Positions 16,348-25,055 are shown, counted from the stretch's first letter. The stretch is 64,000 bases of DNA from Pseudomonas sp. LS44 (GCF_024730785.1 NZ_CP102830.1:682001-746000), one strand, 5' to 3'. Program-made: numbers and translations. The notes: generated by a model from the sequence alone, not told the origin.

Positions 16348-17439
16348 TCAGTGTGGCGCCGGCAGGAGGAAGCGGCCGATCAATGGCAAGTGATCGGAGA
16401 TCTGCAGGGTGTCTTTCTGGCGCACGTTGGCGGCCAGCCGGGTCAGTTGCGGGCTGTGGAACAGGTAGTCGAGGGTCCGGTCCGGCCCGTCGATTTGCGG
16501 GTCGTTGGGAAAGTGGGTGTACCAGGCGGCCTGTTCGCGCCCGTTGGCTTCGTCGAGGCTGGGGATCATCGGGTACTTGTGCGCCAGCTCGGTAAATTCG
16601 CTGGCCGCGGAGTACCAGCGGCGTTGCCGCTCGGGCAGCTTGTCGAATTGGCCGGGCGGTAGCAGGTTGAGGTCGCCAGCGAACACCCAGGGCGTTTTTT
16701 CCGCCTCCAGCTGATTGAGCAGACTGCTACTCATGGCGATCTGCCGCTGCAGGGTGTCATCGCCCTGGGCGAAGGCATCCAGATGGGTATTGATCAGCGC
16801 GACCTGACCGCCGCCGCGAATCGGCAGGTAATTGACCAGCAAGGCGCGTTTCAGGTTGAACTGCCGGCTGATCGGGTCGGCAGCGGGCAGCGGCAGCTGC
16901 AGGCGTTCGGCACGGCTGATCGGATAGCGGCTGAGGGTGGCGAGCTTCATGCCAATACTGCCGAGAATCTTCGGGTGCGGCACGAACGCCGCCTTCCAGT
17001 AGAACGCCTGGGTGCTGCACGGATACAGATCGCTGAGGCGTTCGTGCAGCAGGCCGAGCTGGTCCTGATAGTCGGTGGCCTTGCTGCCTTCGTGCAGCTC
17101 CTGCAGGAGCACCACATCCGGCGCCTCGTCGCGGATCACCCGGGCCACCTCGTCGAGCGTATAGGCCAGGTCCTCGGCGGTCGGCCGCAGGTCCGGGCCA
17201 CTGCCGTCGGCCAGGTCGTACCAGAACACATAGCGTTTGCCGGCCAGGTACTGGACGTTCCAGGTCATCACCTTGAGCGCCTGGCCGGGCAGCATCGCCT
17301 GCGGCTGGCTGCTGCAACTGATCGGCACGTTTTCGCGTGGCGCGGGATGCCAGGTGATGATGTAGACCAGGGCGAACAGGCTGGTAGCGATAATCAACAG
17401 GCTGAAGAGGATTGGGCGAAGCACGCGAGACAAGGTCAT
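16348..17439 (-). CDS. Endonuclease/exonuclease/phosphatase family protein, membrane-anchored
   Basis: A 363-residue protein with one N-terminal hydrophobic segment (about residues 9-30) acting as signal anchor, then an EEP (DNase I-like) domain facing the periplasm. Motifs visible: VMTWNVQYL (about 57-65), LLQELHEG (Mg-binding Glu), INTHLDAF, FAGDLNLLP and the terminal ISDHLPL with the catalytic Asp-His. The substrate could be a nucleic acid, phosphoinositide or sphingolipid; sequence does not decide. Its promoter is divergent from the CDGSH gene across about 95 bp. Confidence 0.85.
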   Translation of the reverse strand: MTLSRVLRPILFSLLIIATSLFALVYIITWHPAPRENVPISCSSQPQAMLPGQALKVMTWNVQYLAGKRYVFWYDLADGSGPDLRPTAEDLAYTLDEVARVIRDEAPDVVLLQELHEGSKATDYQDQLGLLHERLSDLYPCSTQAFYWKAAFVPHPKILGSIGMKLATLSRYPISRAERLQLPLPAADPISRQFNLKRALLVNYLPIRGGGQVALINTHLDAFAQGDDTLQRQIAMSSSLLNQLEAEKTPWVFAGDLNLLPPGQFDKLPERQRRWYSAASEFTELAHKYPMIPSLDEANGREQAAWYTHFPNDPQIDGPDRTLDYLFHSPQLTRLAANVRQKDTLQISDHLPLIGRFLLPAPH

Positions 17440-17536
17440 AAGCAGGGTCGGTCAGGGGCTTGGGCTATGCTGAAAGTCGTAGGGAGCATAGCTGAGAGCC
17501 CGGTCCGTCCCCAACCTGTCCATGAGGAGCGCCATG

Positions 17537-17776
17537 ATGAGCGAAGTAGTGATTGCCCAGCGCGGTCCTTTCGCGGTCGAGGTCTGCGCCGGTCAGGATT
17601 ACTTCTGGTGCCGCTGCGGGCGCAGTGCCAATCAGCCGTTTTGCGACGGCTCGCACAAGGGCAGCGGGATCGTGCCATTGAAGTTCCACGCAGAGACGGA
17701 CGAGACCTTGTTCCTGTGCGGTTGCAAACATACCCATTCGCCGCCGTGCTGCGACGGTACGCATAACAGCCTGTAG
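17537..17776 (+). CDS. Double CDGSH iron-sulfur domain protein
   Basis: A 79-residue protein with two complete CDGSH motifs: C25, C27, C36, H40 and C61, C63, C72, H76. Each has the CxC-x2-(S/T)-x3-P-x-CDG(S/T)H spacing that binds a [2Fe-2S] cluster with one His ligand. Bacterial tandem CDGSH proteins are small soluble redox or iron-sulfur proteins of unclear role. Starts at 17534 and 17537 both follow GAGGAG; the latter has the better spacing. The TAG stop (17774-17776) is completed by the first bases of a MITE-like element, so the insertion fixed the C-terminus. Confidence 0.9.
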   Translation: MSEVVIAQRGPFAVEVCAGQDYFWCRCGRSANQPFCDGSHKGSGIVPLKFHAETDETLFLCGCKHTHSPPCCDGTHNSL

Positions 17777-18030
17777 AGCCTGTTTACGATCTCGCGAGCT
17801 AGAGTCAAACAAGGCGCAACGCAGCGAAGCGGAGTAACAGCCGAAGGCTGGCCCGTAGGGCGAGCGTAGTGAGTAAAACGGTTGAGGAAGCGGAGTTTAC
17901 GAGTTGTAAATGAGCATGACTCGCTCCGCTCGCCCTTCGGGCCGCGCTAAAGCGCGTTAGCAGCAAGCTGCTTTCCGAAACCGTTTTCAACGCAGGTTGA
18001 CCGACGCGCAGCAGATCGTAGACAGGTTCT
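17775..18030. mobile_element. MITE-like element, copy 2 (256 bp, opposite orientation to copy 1)
   Basis: Ends AGAGCCTGTTTACGATC and the complement of AGAACCTGTCTACGATC match at 15 of 17 positions. Reverse-complemented copy 1 aligns along nearly the whole length. Copy 2 has about 50 extra bases with hairpins (GAGCGGAGCGAG-like, GCGCTAAAGCGCG, AGCAGCAAGCTGCT) near its right third. It spans the entire space between the CDGSH stop codon and 25 bp before the SDR start, so the SDR promoter must lie within it or upstream of it. Confidence 0.6.
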
Positions 18031-18055
18031 AACGCCGCAGCGCACGAGGGGACGC

Positions 18056-18895
18056 ATGTACCGCAAGGTTTTCGCCAGCAAGGTCTTCGAACGCAAAGTC
18101 GTGGTGGTCACTGGCGGCTGTGCGGGGATTGGCCGGGCGCTGGTCTTGCGCATGGCCCAGGCCGGAGCGCGGTTGGCGGTGCTCGATCTCGATCAGCACG
18201 AACTGGACAGCCTGACCCAACATCTCGCCGATCACCTCAACTGCGAAGCCCTCGGCCTGGGCTGCGACGTCGCCGACGCCGAAGCGGTGAGTAAGGCGAT
18301 CGCCCGGGTGATCGAGCGTTTCGGCGGCATCGATGTGCTGGTCAACAACGCCGGCATCACCCACCGCAGCACGTTTGCCGACACCGAACTGGCGGTGTTC
18401 CAGCGGGTCATGGCGGTCAATTACTTCGGCGCCCTGCATTGCACGCGGGCGGCGTTGCCCAGCCTGCTGCAGCGCCAGGGGCAGATCATCGTGCTCAGTT
18501 CGCTGTCGGGCTTTACCCCGCTGCTCTATCGCAGCGCTTACAACGCCAGCAAGCATGCGCTGCACGGCCTGTTCGATACCTTGCGCTACGAGATCAAGGG
18601 CTCGGGGGTCAACGTCATGCTGGTGTGTCCGGGCTTCACCGCCACCGACTTGCGCAAGAACGCGCTGGTCGGCGACGGCTCGCTGACCCGTCAGCCGCCG
18701 CTGGCGGTGGGTAAGGTGGCCAGTGCCCAGGACGTCGCCGAGGCGATCTATCAAGGCGCGCTGCGCCGGCGCCGTCTGCTGGTGCTGTCGAATGTCGATT
18801 GGCGGGCGCGCCTGCTGGCGCGCTTTTTCCCGCGGCTGTTCGAGCGAGTGCTGTTGCCACGGATTTCCGGGCTCAAGCCGCAGAGCAGGCGCTAG
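18056..18895 (+). CDS. Short-chain dehydrogenase/reductase
   Basis: A 279-residue classical SDR. The cofactor motif TGGCAGIG is at 19-26, NNAG at 97-100, and the active-site Ser (148-151) precedes Y162-x3-K166 (YNASK). D44 after the second strand favours NAD(H) over NADP(H), with the caveat that this is a rule of thumb. The C-terminal extension (LARFFPRLFERVLLPRISGLKPQSRR) is basic and hydrophobic and could associate with membrane, as in SDRs acting on lipids or retinol-like substrates. GAGGGG lies just before the ATG. Convergent with the YciC-like gene, 11 bp apart. Confidence 0.88.
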   Translation: MYRKVFASKVFERKVVVVTGGCAGIGRALVLRMAQAGARLAVLDLDQHELDSLTQHLADHLNCEALGLGCDVADAEAVSKAIARVIERFGGIDVLVNNAGITHRSTFADTELAVFQRVMAVNYFGALHCTRAALPSLLQRQGQIIVLSSLSGFTPLLYRSAYNASKHALHGLFDTLRYEIKGSGVNVMLVCPGFTATDLRKNALVGDGSLTRQPPLAVGKVASAQDVAEAIYQGALRRRRLLVLSNVDWRARLLARFFPRLFERVLLPRISGLKPQSRR

Positions 18896-18906
18896 CCGCG
18901 CCAGGC

Positions 18907-19569
18907 CTATGGTTCGGCGGCGCGCTCGGGCGTGGCGAGCATGAACAGGCGGAAGACCACCACGCTGGCGAACAGCTGCAGAAAACCGCGCAGGCAGTCG
19001 AGGATCAGCACCGGGATATCGCCCCAGGCCTTTAGCTCGGGAAAGCTCCTAGCATCCAGCAACCACAGCGGCAGCATCACGGTCAGCACGCACGCCGAGA
19101 TCGTCACGAAGTGCCCCTGGGTCAGGCGGAAGCTTTCCCGCATGGCCGCCAGCGGGGTCAGCCTGTCGAGCACCAGCAGGTATTCGGCGAAGGCAATCTT
19201 GATCATCACCCACAGCCCGGGAAGGATGAACAGCGAGGCGCCGGCCATGATCAGCACAGTGCTCAGCGCCGACAGCACCGCGAAGCGCGGCCACAGCTGC
19301 AACGCCATCGCCAGCAAGTCGCGATAGCGCACCGTCAGGCCCCGGCTGCGGGTGTCGACGAAGAGGATCAGCGCGCCGGTATACAGCGGATAGAACAGCA
19401 GGCTGGTGACCAGCTCATAGGCCGGCGACGGGTCAGCGGTCAGCGTGCCGACCAGCAGGTAGCGGGTCAGCGATTCGAGCACCAGCAAGGGCAGGCACAG
19501 CACGGCGATAGCGCCCATATGGCGGGCGAAGAAGTACCAGGAGTCACGAAGGATCGGGAGCGGATTCAT
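18907..19569 (-). CDS. YciC-like (UPF0259) inner membrane protein
   Basis: A 220-residue polytopic protein with about six hydrophobic segments. The pattern is that of the YciC/UPF0259 family (MNPLPILRDSWYFFARHMGAI start, YPLYTGALILFVDTRSRG, then a PGLWVMIKIAFAEYLLVLDRLTPLAAMRESFRLTQGHF block at about 130-165). Function is unknown. It is monocistronic as far as can be seen. Confidence 0.78.
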   Translation of the reverse strand: MNPLPILRDSWYFFARHMGAIAVLCLPLLVLESLTRYLLVGTLTADPSPAYELVTSLLFYPLYTGALILFVDTRSRGLTVRYRDLLAMALQLWPRFAVLSALSTVLIMAGASLFILPGLWVMIKIAFAEYLLVLDRLTPLAAMRESFRLTQGHFVTISACVLTVMLPLWLLDARSFPELKAWGDIPVLILDCLRGFLQLFASVVVFRLFMLATPERAAEP

Positions 19570-19815
19570 CGACAGGTTCGCAGCGAAAGCAGGGCGTCAC
19601 TGTAGCCGATGGCTAAAGTCGGTTCCAACTTGGCGCGCGCTGGTGGATGTCATCCGCGTGATATCGCGACGGTCCTCGATTGCCAGGAGCGTCTTGCGGG
19701 GCAGGGCAGCCGCTTGGGTCTTCCAGGCGCTTTTGCGGTTTCCCGTCCGGCGATGGACAGCGCCGCTGCAGATTTCGGCATACTGCTGGGTATTCCCACC
19801 CGCAAGGATTTCTCG

Positions 19816-20295
19816 GTGAAGAAAATCGCCGTATTCGCCGATGTGCAGAACCTCTATTACACCGTGCGCCAGGCCCATGGCTGCCACTTCAACTATGCCG
19901 CGCTGTGGGCGGATATCAGTGCGCGCGGACAGATCGTCGAGGCCTACGCCTACGCCATCGAGCGCGGCGATGCCAAGCAGCAGCAGTTCCAGCAGATCCT
20001 GCGCAACATCGGTTTCACGGTGAAGCTCAAGCCGTTCATCCAGCGCAGCGACGGCTCGGCCAAGGGCGATTGGGACGTCGGCATCACCATCGACATCATG
20101 GAAGCCGCGCCACGCGTCGATGAAATCGTCCTGGCCTCTGGCGATGGCGACTTCGCCATCCTGCTCGACAAGGTGCGCGCCCGCGATGGCGTCGAAGCCA
20201 GCGTGTACGGCGTCGAGGCGCTGACCGCGCAGGCGTTGGTGCGCTCGGCCAGTCGTTATGTGCCGATCCAAGGGAGCTTGCTGCTCAAAAATTGA
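19816..20295 (+). CDS. NYN/LabA-like PIN-fold domain protein (DUF88)
   Basis: A 159-residue NYN-domain protein, PIN-like fold, often associated with RNA cleavage. Acidic residues expected at the metal site are present in VFADVQNLYY (D9), GDWDVGITIDIM and LASGDGDFAILL. The GTG at 19816 is chosen because AAGGAT precedes it at good spacing and the domain begins immediately. The longer in-frame extension to 19609 has no family similarity. The 246 bp upstream has no recognisable gene. The next gene on the same strand is a 3'-5' exonuclease, separated by a REP. Confidence 0.85.
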   Translation: MKKIAVFADVQNLYYTVRQAHGCHFNYAALWADISARGQIVEAYAYAIERGDAKQQQFQQILRNIGFTVKLKPFIQRSDGSAKGDWDVGITIDIMEAAPRVDEIVLASGDGDFAILLDKVRARDGVEASVYGVEALTAQALVRSASRYVPIQGSLLLKN

Positions 20296-20309
20296 GCATG
20301 GCGCCCTTT

Positions 20310-20381
20310 TAGGAGCGGATTTATCCGCGAGCCGGGGGATAACGGCGCGGCCAACCCCTTCGCGAATGAATTCGCTCCTAC
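20310..20381. repeat. REP inverted pair (TAGGAGCG type)
   Basis: Left arm TAGGAGCGGATTTATCCGCG and right arm CGCGAATGAATTCGCTCCTA face each other across about 30 bp. The left arm is the GGATTTATCC variant and the right is the GAATTCATTC variant, so the pair is imperfect. It lies between two co-oriented genes. Confidence 0.8.
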
Positions 20382-20428
20382 CAATTCCTTCCTCAGATCA
20401 TCGTTTATCAATTTGCCGAGATTCACGC

Positions 20429-21040
20429 GTGGAACCGATTGCCGTCATCGACTTTGAAACCACCGGTATCAGCCCCGGTCCGAATGGCCGCGCCACCGAG
20501 ATCGCCGCAGTGATCGTCGAGGACGGGCGCATCGTCGCCCGTTACCAGAGCCTGATGAACAGCGGCGCCTGGGTGCCGCCGTTCATCGAGCAGCTCACCG
20601 GCATCAGTAATGCCATGTTGCGCAGCGCGCCGCCGGCCGCCGAGGTGATGCAGCAGGTCGCCGAGTTCGTCGGCGTCACACCGCTGGTGGCGCATAACGC
20701 GGCGTTCGACCAGAAGTTCTGGGATGCGGAACTGGGCCTGATTCGGCGCAAGCGTCAGCAGGCCTTCGCCTGTTCGCTGCTGCTGGCCCGCCGGCTGTTG
20801 CCGGAGGCGCCCAACCACAAGCTCGGCACGCTGAATCGCTGGGCGCACCTGCCGGATACCGGCCGCGCGCACCGAGCCCTGGCCGACGCCGAAATGGCCG
20901 CCAACCTGACCCTGCATCTGGCCGCGCGACTGCGCGACCAGCATGGCCTGCGCGAGGTTTCCCACGACCTGCTGTGCAGCTTGCAGAAAGTCCCGGCGGC
21001 GAAGATCGGCGCCGCCCTGAGCAAAATCCGCGGCGCCTGA
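20429..21040 (+). CDS. DEDD-type 3'-5' exonuclease (DnaQ-like)
   Basis: A 203-residue exonuclease-domain protein. ExoI motif DFETTG carries D8 and E10, ExoII lies in LVAHNAAFDQKFW (about 88-100), and ExoIII is HRALADAEMAANL (about 150-162) with the catalytic His and Asp. This is the DEDDh arrangement. It resembles stand-alone DnaQ-like or RNase T-like exonucleases rather than the replicative epsilon subunit, lacking its polymerase-binding tail. The GTG at 20429 is used since the domain begins two codons later; the ribosome-binding site is weak. Confidence 0.87.
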   Translation: MEPIAVIDFETTGISPGPNGRATEIAAVIVEDGRIVARYQSLMNSGAWVPPFIEQLTGISNAMLRSAPPAAEVMQQVAEFVGVTPLVAHNAAFDQKFWDAELGLIRRKRQQAFACSLLLARRLLPEAPNHKLGTLNRWAHLPDTGRAHRALADAEMAANLTLHLAARLRDQHGLREVSHDLLCSLQKVPAAKIGAALSKIRGA

Positions 21041-21061
21041 GCCACATGGCGCGACGGTGGA

Positions 21062-21139
21062 GTAGGGCGGACTCAGGAGCGCAAAGCCTAGTCCGCCGCG
21101 TGCGGGCGGCGGCGTACTGCTTTGCGAGTACGCCCTACG
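21062..21139. repeat. GTAGGGCG-type repeat, divergent copy
   Basis: Begins AGTAGGGCGGACTC and ends GCGAGTACGCCCTAC, with imperfect inverted symmetry. It belongs to the family seen at 5413, 32960 and 56249, and lies between convergent genes. Confidence 0.6.
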
Positions 21140-21162
21140 AGCGAGCAGGGTGCGGTTCCAGG

Positions 21163-21780
21163 CTACGGCAGGATCACCAGATGATTGGGCAGCTCGTTGC
21201 GTGAATGGGTGGCGGGCAGCTGTACCTTGAGGTGTTCGCCGCAGGCCTGAATGCACTCGAGAAAACCCTGCAGGGTCTGGCCTTCTTTCAGTCGCTGGGT
21301 GAAGGCCGCGACGATCGCCTCCCAGGTCGGGTCGGGCAAACGACTGGAAATCCCTCGGTCGACCAGAATTTCCACATAGCGCTCGGCCTCCGAGACGAAG
21401 ATCAGCATGCCGGTCTCACCGCTGGTGTGGTGCAGGTTGTGCTCGAGGAACTGCCGGCGCGCCAGGTTCGCGGCGCGCCAGTGGCGAATGTGGCGAGGCA
21501 CCAGGCGGGTCATCAGCGCCGGAATGCGAAATAGCAGGCCGAGGCCGATAAAGGTCGCCCACTGCACGGCCAGCAGTTCGTGGGTGCTCAGCCAGCCGGC
21601 CTGGTAGTTGATCGCGCCGGGCACCAGCAACGCCACCACACTGGCCCAGAGCAGCGGGATATAGGTGTAATCGTCGGCCCGCGGCGCCAGGACGGTGACC
21701 AGTTCGGCATCCGTGTCGCGCTCGACCCGGGCGATCGCCTCGGCGACCTGTTGTTGTTCACTAGCACTCAATAAAGCCAT
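21163..21780 (-). CDS. TPM domain protein (TPM_phosphatase), cytosolic/membrane form
   Basis: A 205-residue protein with a TPM domain split around two hydrophobic segments (about 42-60 and 68-88). The N-terminal part (LSASEQQQVAEAIARVERDTDAELVTVLA) and C-terminal GETGMLIFVSEAERYVEILVDRGISSRLPD are typical of the family found beside LemA. It has no signal peptide. Third gene of the lemA operon, 26 bp after the second TPM gene. Biochemical role unknown. Confidence 0.85.
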   Translation of the reverse strand: MALLSASEQQQVAEAIARVERDTDAELVTVLAPRADDYTYIPLLWASVVALLVPGAINYQAGWLSTHELLAVQWATFIGLGLLFRIPALMTRLVPRHIRHWRAANLARRQFLEHNLHHTSGETGMLIFVSEAERYVEILVDRGISSRLPDPTWEAIVAAFTQRLKEGQTLQGFLECIQACGEHLKVQLPATHSRNELPNHLVILP

Positions 21781-21806
21781 GAAATTCGTGTACTCGTTGG
21801 AGTGAA

Positions 21807-22562
21807 TTACCAGCCGCCCGAAGCGCCGCCGCCACCAAAACCGCCGCCACCGCCGCCAAAACCACCACCGCCGCCAAAGCCGCCACCACCACCGCCACCG
21901 CGACCCAGGCCAGAACCCAGCAGCCCGCCGAGCAGCAGGCCGCCCAGCCCACCGCCTCTGCCGCCTCTGCCGCCCCGGCCGAACATGCTGATGACGATGA
22001 TCAGGATAAACAGCAGCAGCGGCGCCAGCGGCAGCTCTTGCTGATCGGATTGTTGTGCGTGGCGGCTCTCGGCCAGCGGCTGGCCGCCGAGCACCTGGAT
22101 CATCGCCGCGACCCCGTCGCTGATGCCCTGGGCGTAGTTGCCGGCCTTGAAGGCTGGGGCGATGAACTGCTGGATGATCACCGAGGACTGCGCATCGGTC
22201 AGACGCTCTTCCAGGCCGTAGCCGACCTCGATGCGGATTTTCCGCTCGTCGCGGGCGATGATTAGCAGCGCGCCGTTGTCCTTGCCTTTCTGGCCGATGC
22301 CCCAGTGGCGACCGAGCTGATAGCCGAACTCCTCGATGGCGTTGCCTTGCAGATTGGGCAGGGTGACCACCACCAACTGTTCGCCGCTGGCCTGTTCATG
22401 GGCGGCCAGCTGCTCGGTCAGGCGTGCCTTGGTCTGCGCGTCGAGCAGCCCGGCCTGATCGACCACCCGGCCGCTGAGCGGCGGGAACTCAGGCTGCGCC
22501 TGGGCCGATAAGGCACAGACGCAGAACAGCAGGAGCAGCGGCAGGCGTAACCAATTACCCAT
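21807..22562 (-). CDS. TPM domain protein with glycine-rich tail (YgcG-like)
   Basis: A 251-residue exported protein. A signal peptide (about 1-22, ending AQAQ) is followed by a TPM domain (about 25-150; VVDQAGLLDAQTKARLTEQLAAHEQASGEQLVVVTLP, then GKDNGALLIIARDERKIRIEVGYGLE). One membrane span (about 180-195) precedes a tail made almost wholly of glycine with a few Phe, Arg and Leu. Gly-rich tails are usual in this family. The ATG at 22562 overlaps the lemA stop by one base (TGATG), so translation is coupled. Confidence 0.88.
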   Translation of the reverse strand: MGNWLRLPLLLLFCVCALSAQAQPEFPPLSGRVVDQAGLLDAQTKARLTEQLAAHEQASGEQLVVVTLPNLQGNAIEEFGYQLGRHWGIGQKGKDNGALLIIARDERKIRIEVGYGLEERLTDAQSSVIIQQFIAPAFKAGNYAQGISDGVAAMIQVLGGQPLAESRHAQQSDQQELPLAPLLLFILIIVISMFGRGGRGGRGGGLGGLLLGGLLGSGLGRGGGGGGGFGGGGGFGGGGGGFGGGGASGGW

Positions 22563-23170
22563 CAAAACTTCACTTCGGGAGCTTTTTCCGCCGCTGTGGC
22601 GGTGGCTTCGAAGTTGGTGCGTACCGGCATGTTGCTGTACATCACGCTATGCCAGAGCCGCCCGGGGAAGGTGCGGATCTCGGTGTTGTAGCGCTCCACA
22701 GAGGCGATGAAGTCGCGTCGCGCCACCGCGATGCGGTTCTCGGTGCCTTCCAGTTGCGATTGCAGGGCGAGGAAGTTCTGGTTCGATTTCAAATCCGGAT
22801 AGCGCTCGGAGACCACCATCAGCCGGCTCAGCGCGCCGCTCAGTTGCTGCTGCGCTTGCTCGAACTGTTTCATCTTCTGCGGATCGTCGAGGGTGCTGGC
22901 GTCGACCTGAATCGAAGTGGCCTTGGCGCGGGCCTCGATCACCGCCACCAGCGTGTCCTGCTCCTGCTTGGCGTAGCCCTTGACGGTTTCCACCAGGTTG
23001 GGGATCAGGTCGGCGCGCCGCTGATACTGGTTCTCCACCTGCGCCCAGGTGGCCTTGACCTGCTCGTCGTAGGTCGGAATGTTGTTGATGCCGCAGCCGC
23101 TCAGCAGCGTGGCCAGCAGCAGTAGCGCCGCCATGCGGGCGCTGGCTAGGTATCTCGGGTTTGTCTGCAT
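22562..23170 (-). CDS. lemA: LemA family lipoprotein
   Basis: A 202-residue LemA-type coiled-coil protein. The N-terminus carries a lipobox LLSGC with the Cys at residue 26, so it is probably membrane-anchored. The conserved start of the LemA domain is YDEQVKATWAQVENQYQRRADLIPNLVETVKGYAKQEQ, and the end is FPGRLWHSVMYSN. Role unknown. Leads a three-gene operon with two TPM genes, a common bacterial arrangement. The ATG at 23170 is used; the longer in-frame extension has no domain. Confidence 0.9.
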   Translation of the reverse strand: MQTNPRYLASARMAALLLLATLLSGCGINNIPTYDEQVKATWAQVENQYQRRADLIPNLVETVKGYAKQEQDTLVAVIEARAKATSIQVDASTLDDPQKMKQFEQAQQQLSGALSRLMVVSERYPDLKSNQNFLALQSQLEGTENRIAVARRDFIASVERYNTEIRTFPGRLWHSVMYSNMPVRTNFEATATAAEKAPEVKF

Positions 23171-23385
23171 GATCCGTTTGCTTCCTGTTAGTGATGTCGG
23201 ACAGCTCTGGTTGGTGAGGATAGGCCGTCGAGGATAAATCGCTGGAGGCGGACCTCGCTTGCCAATCGCCAAGCTCGATTGCAACGACCCAAGCTTAGCC
23301 AAGCCAACAGAAACGGGCTGAGCGGCGATGGGCGGGTTAAACTTCGCGCCTCGGCTTATTCGCCCGCCACGTTTTGGTTATCCAC

Positions 23386-24711
23386 ATGACTTTCGCCTCT
23401 CTCGGCTTGATTGAACCGCTGCTGCGCGCCATCGAAACCCTCGGTTATCAAACCCCTTCGCCGATCCAGGCGCAGGCGATTCCGGCGGTACTGGCCGGCC
23501 GCGACCTGATGGCCGCCGCGCAGACCGGCACCGGCAAAACCGCCGGCTTTGCCTTGCCGCTGCTGCAACGCCTGATGATGGAAGGCCCGCAAGTGGCGAG
23601 CAATTCGGTGCGCGCGCTGGTGCTGGTGCCGACCCGCGAACTGGCCGAGCAGGTGCACGAGAGTTTCCAGCAGTACGGCCAGCATCTGCCGCTGCGCACC
23701 TACGCGGTGTACGGCGGGGTGAGCATCAATCCGCAGATGATGAAACTGCGCAAGGGTGTCGATCTGCTGGTCGCCACGCCGGGGCGTTTGCTCGATCTGT
23801 TCCGCCAGAACGCGGTCAAGTTCAACCAGCTGCAAACCCTGGTCCTCGATGAAGCCGACCGCATGCTCGACCTCGGCTTCGCTGACGAGCTGCGTGCGGT
23901 GTACGCTGCGCTGCCGAAAAAGCGCCAGACCCTGTTGTTCTCAGCGACCTTCTCCGACGCCATCCGCCTGCTCGCCGGGCAGATGCTCGACGATCCGCTG
24001 TCCATCGAAGTCAGCCCGCGCAACGTCGCCGCCAGCACCGTCAAGCAGTGGGTGATTCCGGTCGACAAGAAGCGCAAGGCCGAACTGTTCCTGCATCTGC
24101 TGCGTGAGCAGCGTTGGGGCCAGGTGCTGGTCTTCGCCAAGACCCGCAACGGCGTCGATCAGCTCAGCGAACTGTTGCAGGCCGAAGGCATCAGCGCCGA
24201 CGGCATCCACGGCGACAAGCCGCAGGCGACCCGCCAGCGCGCGCTGGATCGTTTCAAGAATCGCGAGGTGCAGATCCTGGTCGCCACCGATGTGGCTGCG
24301 CGCGGGCTGGACATCGACGACCTACCGCTGGTGGTCAACTTCGACTTGCCGATCGTTGCCGAGGACTACGTGCATCGCATCGGCCGCACCGGTCGCGCCG
24401 GCGCCAAGGGCCAGGCGGTGTCGCTGGTCTGCGCCGACGAAGTGCAATTGCTGGTAGCCATCGAAGTGCTCACCCGGCAGACCTTGCAGCGCATTGAGGA
24501 GGCCGATTTCGAACCCGATCACCGTGTGCCGCACACCGACGCCAGCGGTCAGGTGCTGAAAAAACCGAAAAAGCCGAAGAAGCCCAAGACCACCGGTAGC
24601 AAAGGCTCCCTCGGCCGCTGGGTGGAAAGCGACGCGCCGGCCAAGCCGCAAGTCAACGCGGTGCGCAAAGTGCCGAGCTTCAATACCGGGCCGAAAAAGA
24701 AAAAGCCCTGA
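23386..24711 (+). CDS. rhlE: DEAD-box RNA helicase, RhlE-type
   Basis: A 441-residue DEAD-box helicase. It shows the Q motif FASLGLIEPLLRAIETLGYQTPSPIQ, motif I AQTGTGKT (about 46-53), motif Ib ATPGR, motif II DEAD near 153, motif III SAT, motif V DVAARGLDI and motif VI HRIGRTGRAG. The C-terminal 60 residues are basic and lysine-proline-rich (KKPKKPKKPK), typical of RhlE proteins that bind RNA and act in ribosome assembly or RNA decay. ATG at 23386 follows an in-frame TTG at 23374. Confidence 0.92.
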   Translation: MTFASLGLIEPLLRAIETLGYQTPSPIQAQAIPAVLAGRDLMAAAQTGTGKTAGFALPLLQRLMMEGPQVASNSVRALVLVPTRELAEQVHESFQQYGQHLPLRTYAVYGGVSINPQMMKLRKGVDLLVATPGRLLDLFRQNAVKFNQLQTLVLDEADRMLDLGFADELRAVYAALPKKRQTLLFSATFSDAIRLLAGQMLDDPLSIEVSPRNVAASTVKQWVIPVDKKRKAELFLHLLREQRWGQVLVFAKTRNGVDQLSELLQAEGISADGIHGDKPQATRQRALDRFKNREVQILVATDVAARGLDIDDLPLVVNFDLPIVAEDYVHRIGRTGRAGAKGQAVSLVCADEVQLLVAIEVLTRQTLQRIEEADFEPDHRVPHTDASGQVLKKPKKPKKPKTTGSKGSLGRWVESDAPAKPQVNAVRKVPSFNTGPKKKKP

Positions 24712-24741
24712 AGCCAGGACTCGGCTCTCTAGGGGAGCACT

Positions 24742-25001
24742 GTAGGAGCGAATTCATTCGCGATGCGCACGAACCCTATCGCGAATGAATTCGCTCCTAC
24801 CCAAGCCCTTCGCCAGCAGGAGGGTGGGGCACTAGGTCGAGCGCAGTATGGTAGGGCGGGTGCAACCCGCCGATATGGGTGCCACGCGGGTTTCACCCGC
24901 CCTACGCAGCTGAGGGGCACGCGGTAGTCGCGACTCACGCCTTGTAGGAGCGAATTTATTCGCGAAAGCGCCATTCAAATCGCGAATGAATTCGCTCCTA
25001 C
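24742..25001. repeat. Three successive inverted repeats in a 344-bp gap
   Basis: The gap 24712-25055 has no gene. It holds a perfect 23-bp inverted REP (GTAGGAGCGAATTCATTCGC; arms 24742-24764 and 24778-24800) and a GTAGGGCGGGTGCAACCCGC pair (24851-24870 and 24886-24905). A second TAGGAGCG pair follows with arms 24944-24965 and 24980-25001. Two families alternate here between convergent genes, suggesting successive insertion. Confidence 0.85.
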
Positions 25002-25055
25002 AAGAGCAGGGCGGATGGGTGGCGCCCGCGATACCCATCATCGTTCCCGGCTGGC

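Noticed and set aside
19816-21040. NYN nuclease and DEDD exonuclease as a toxin or defence pair
   Set aside because: The genes are separated by a REP and 130 bp, have no partner antitoxin or sensor gene, and both families are common housekeeping or unknown-function genes.
21807-22562. Glycine-rich open frame as low-complexity artefact
   Set aside because: The Gly-rich tail is a normal feature of exported TPM-domain proteins and follows an intact domain.
24742-25001. Possible CRISPR array in a cluster of similar repeats
   Set aside because: The units are inverted pairs of two different families with irregular short gaps, not direct repeats with uniform spacers, and no cas gene is near.
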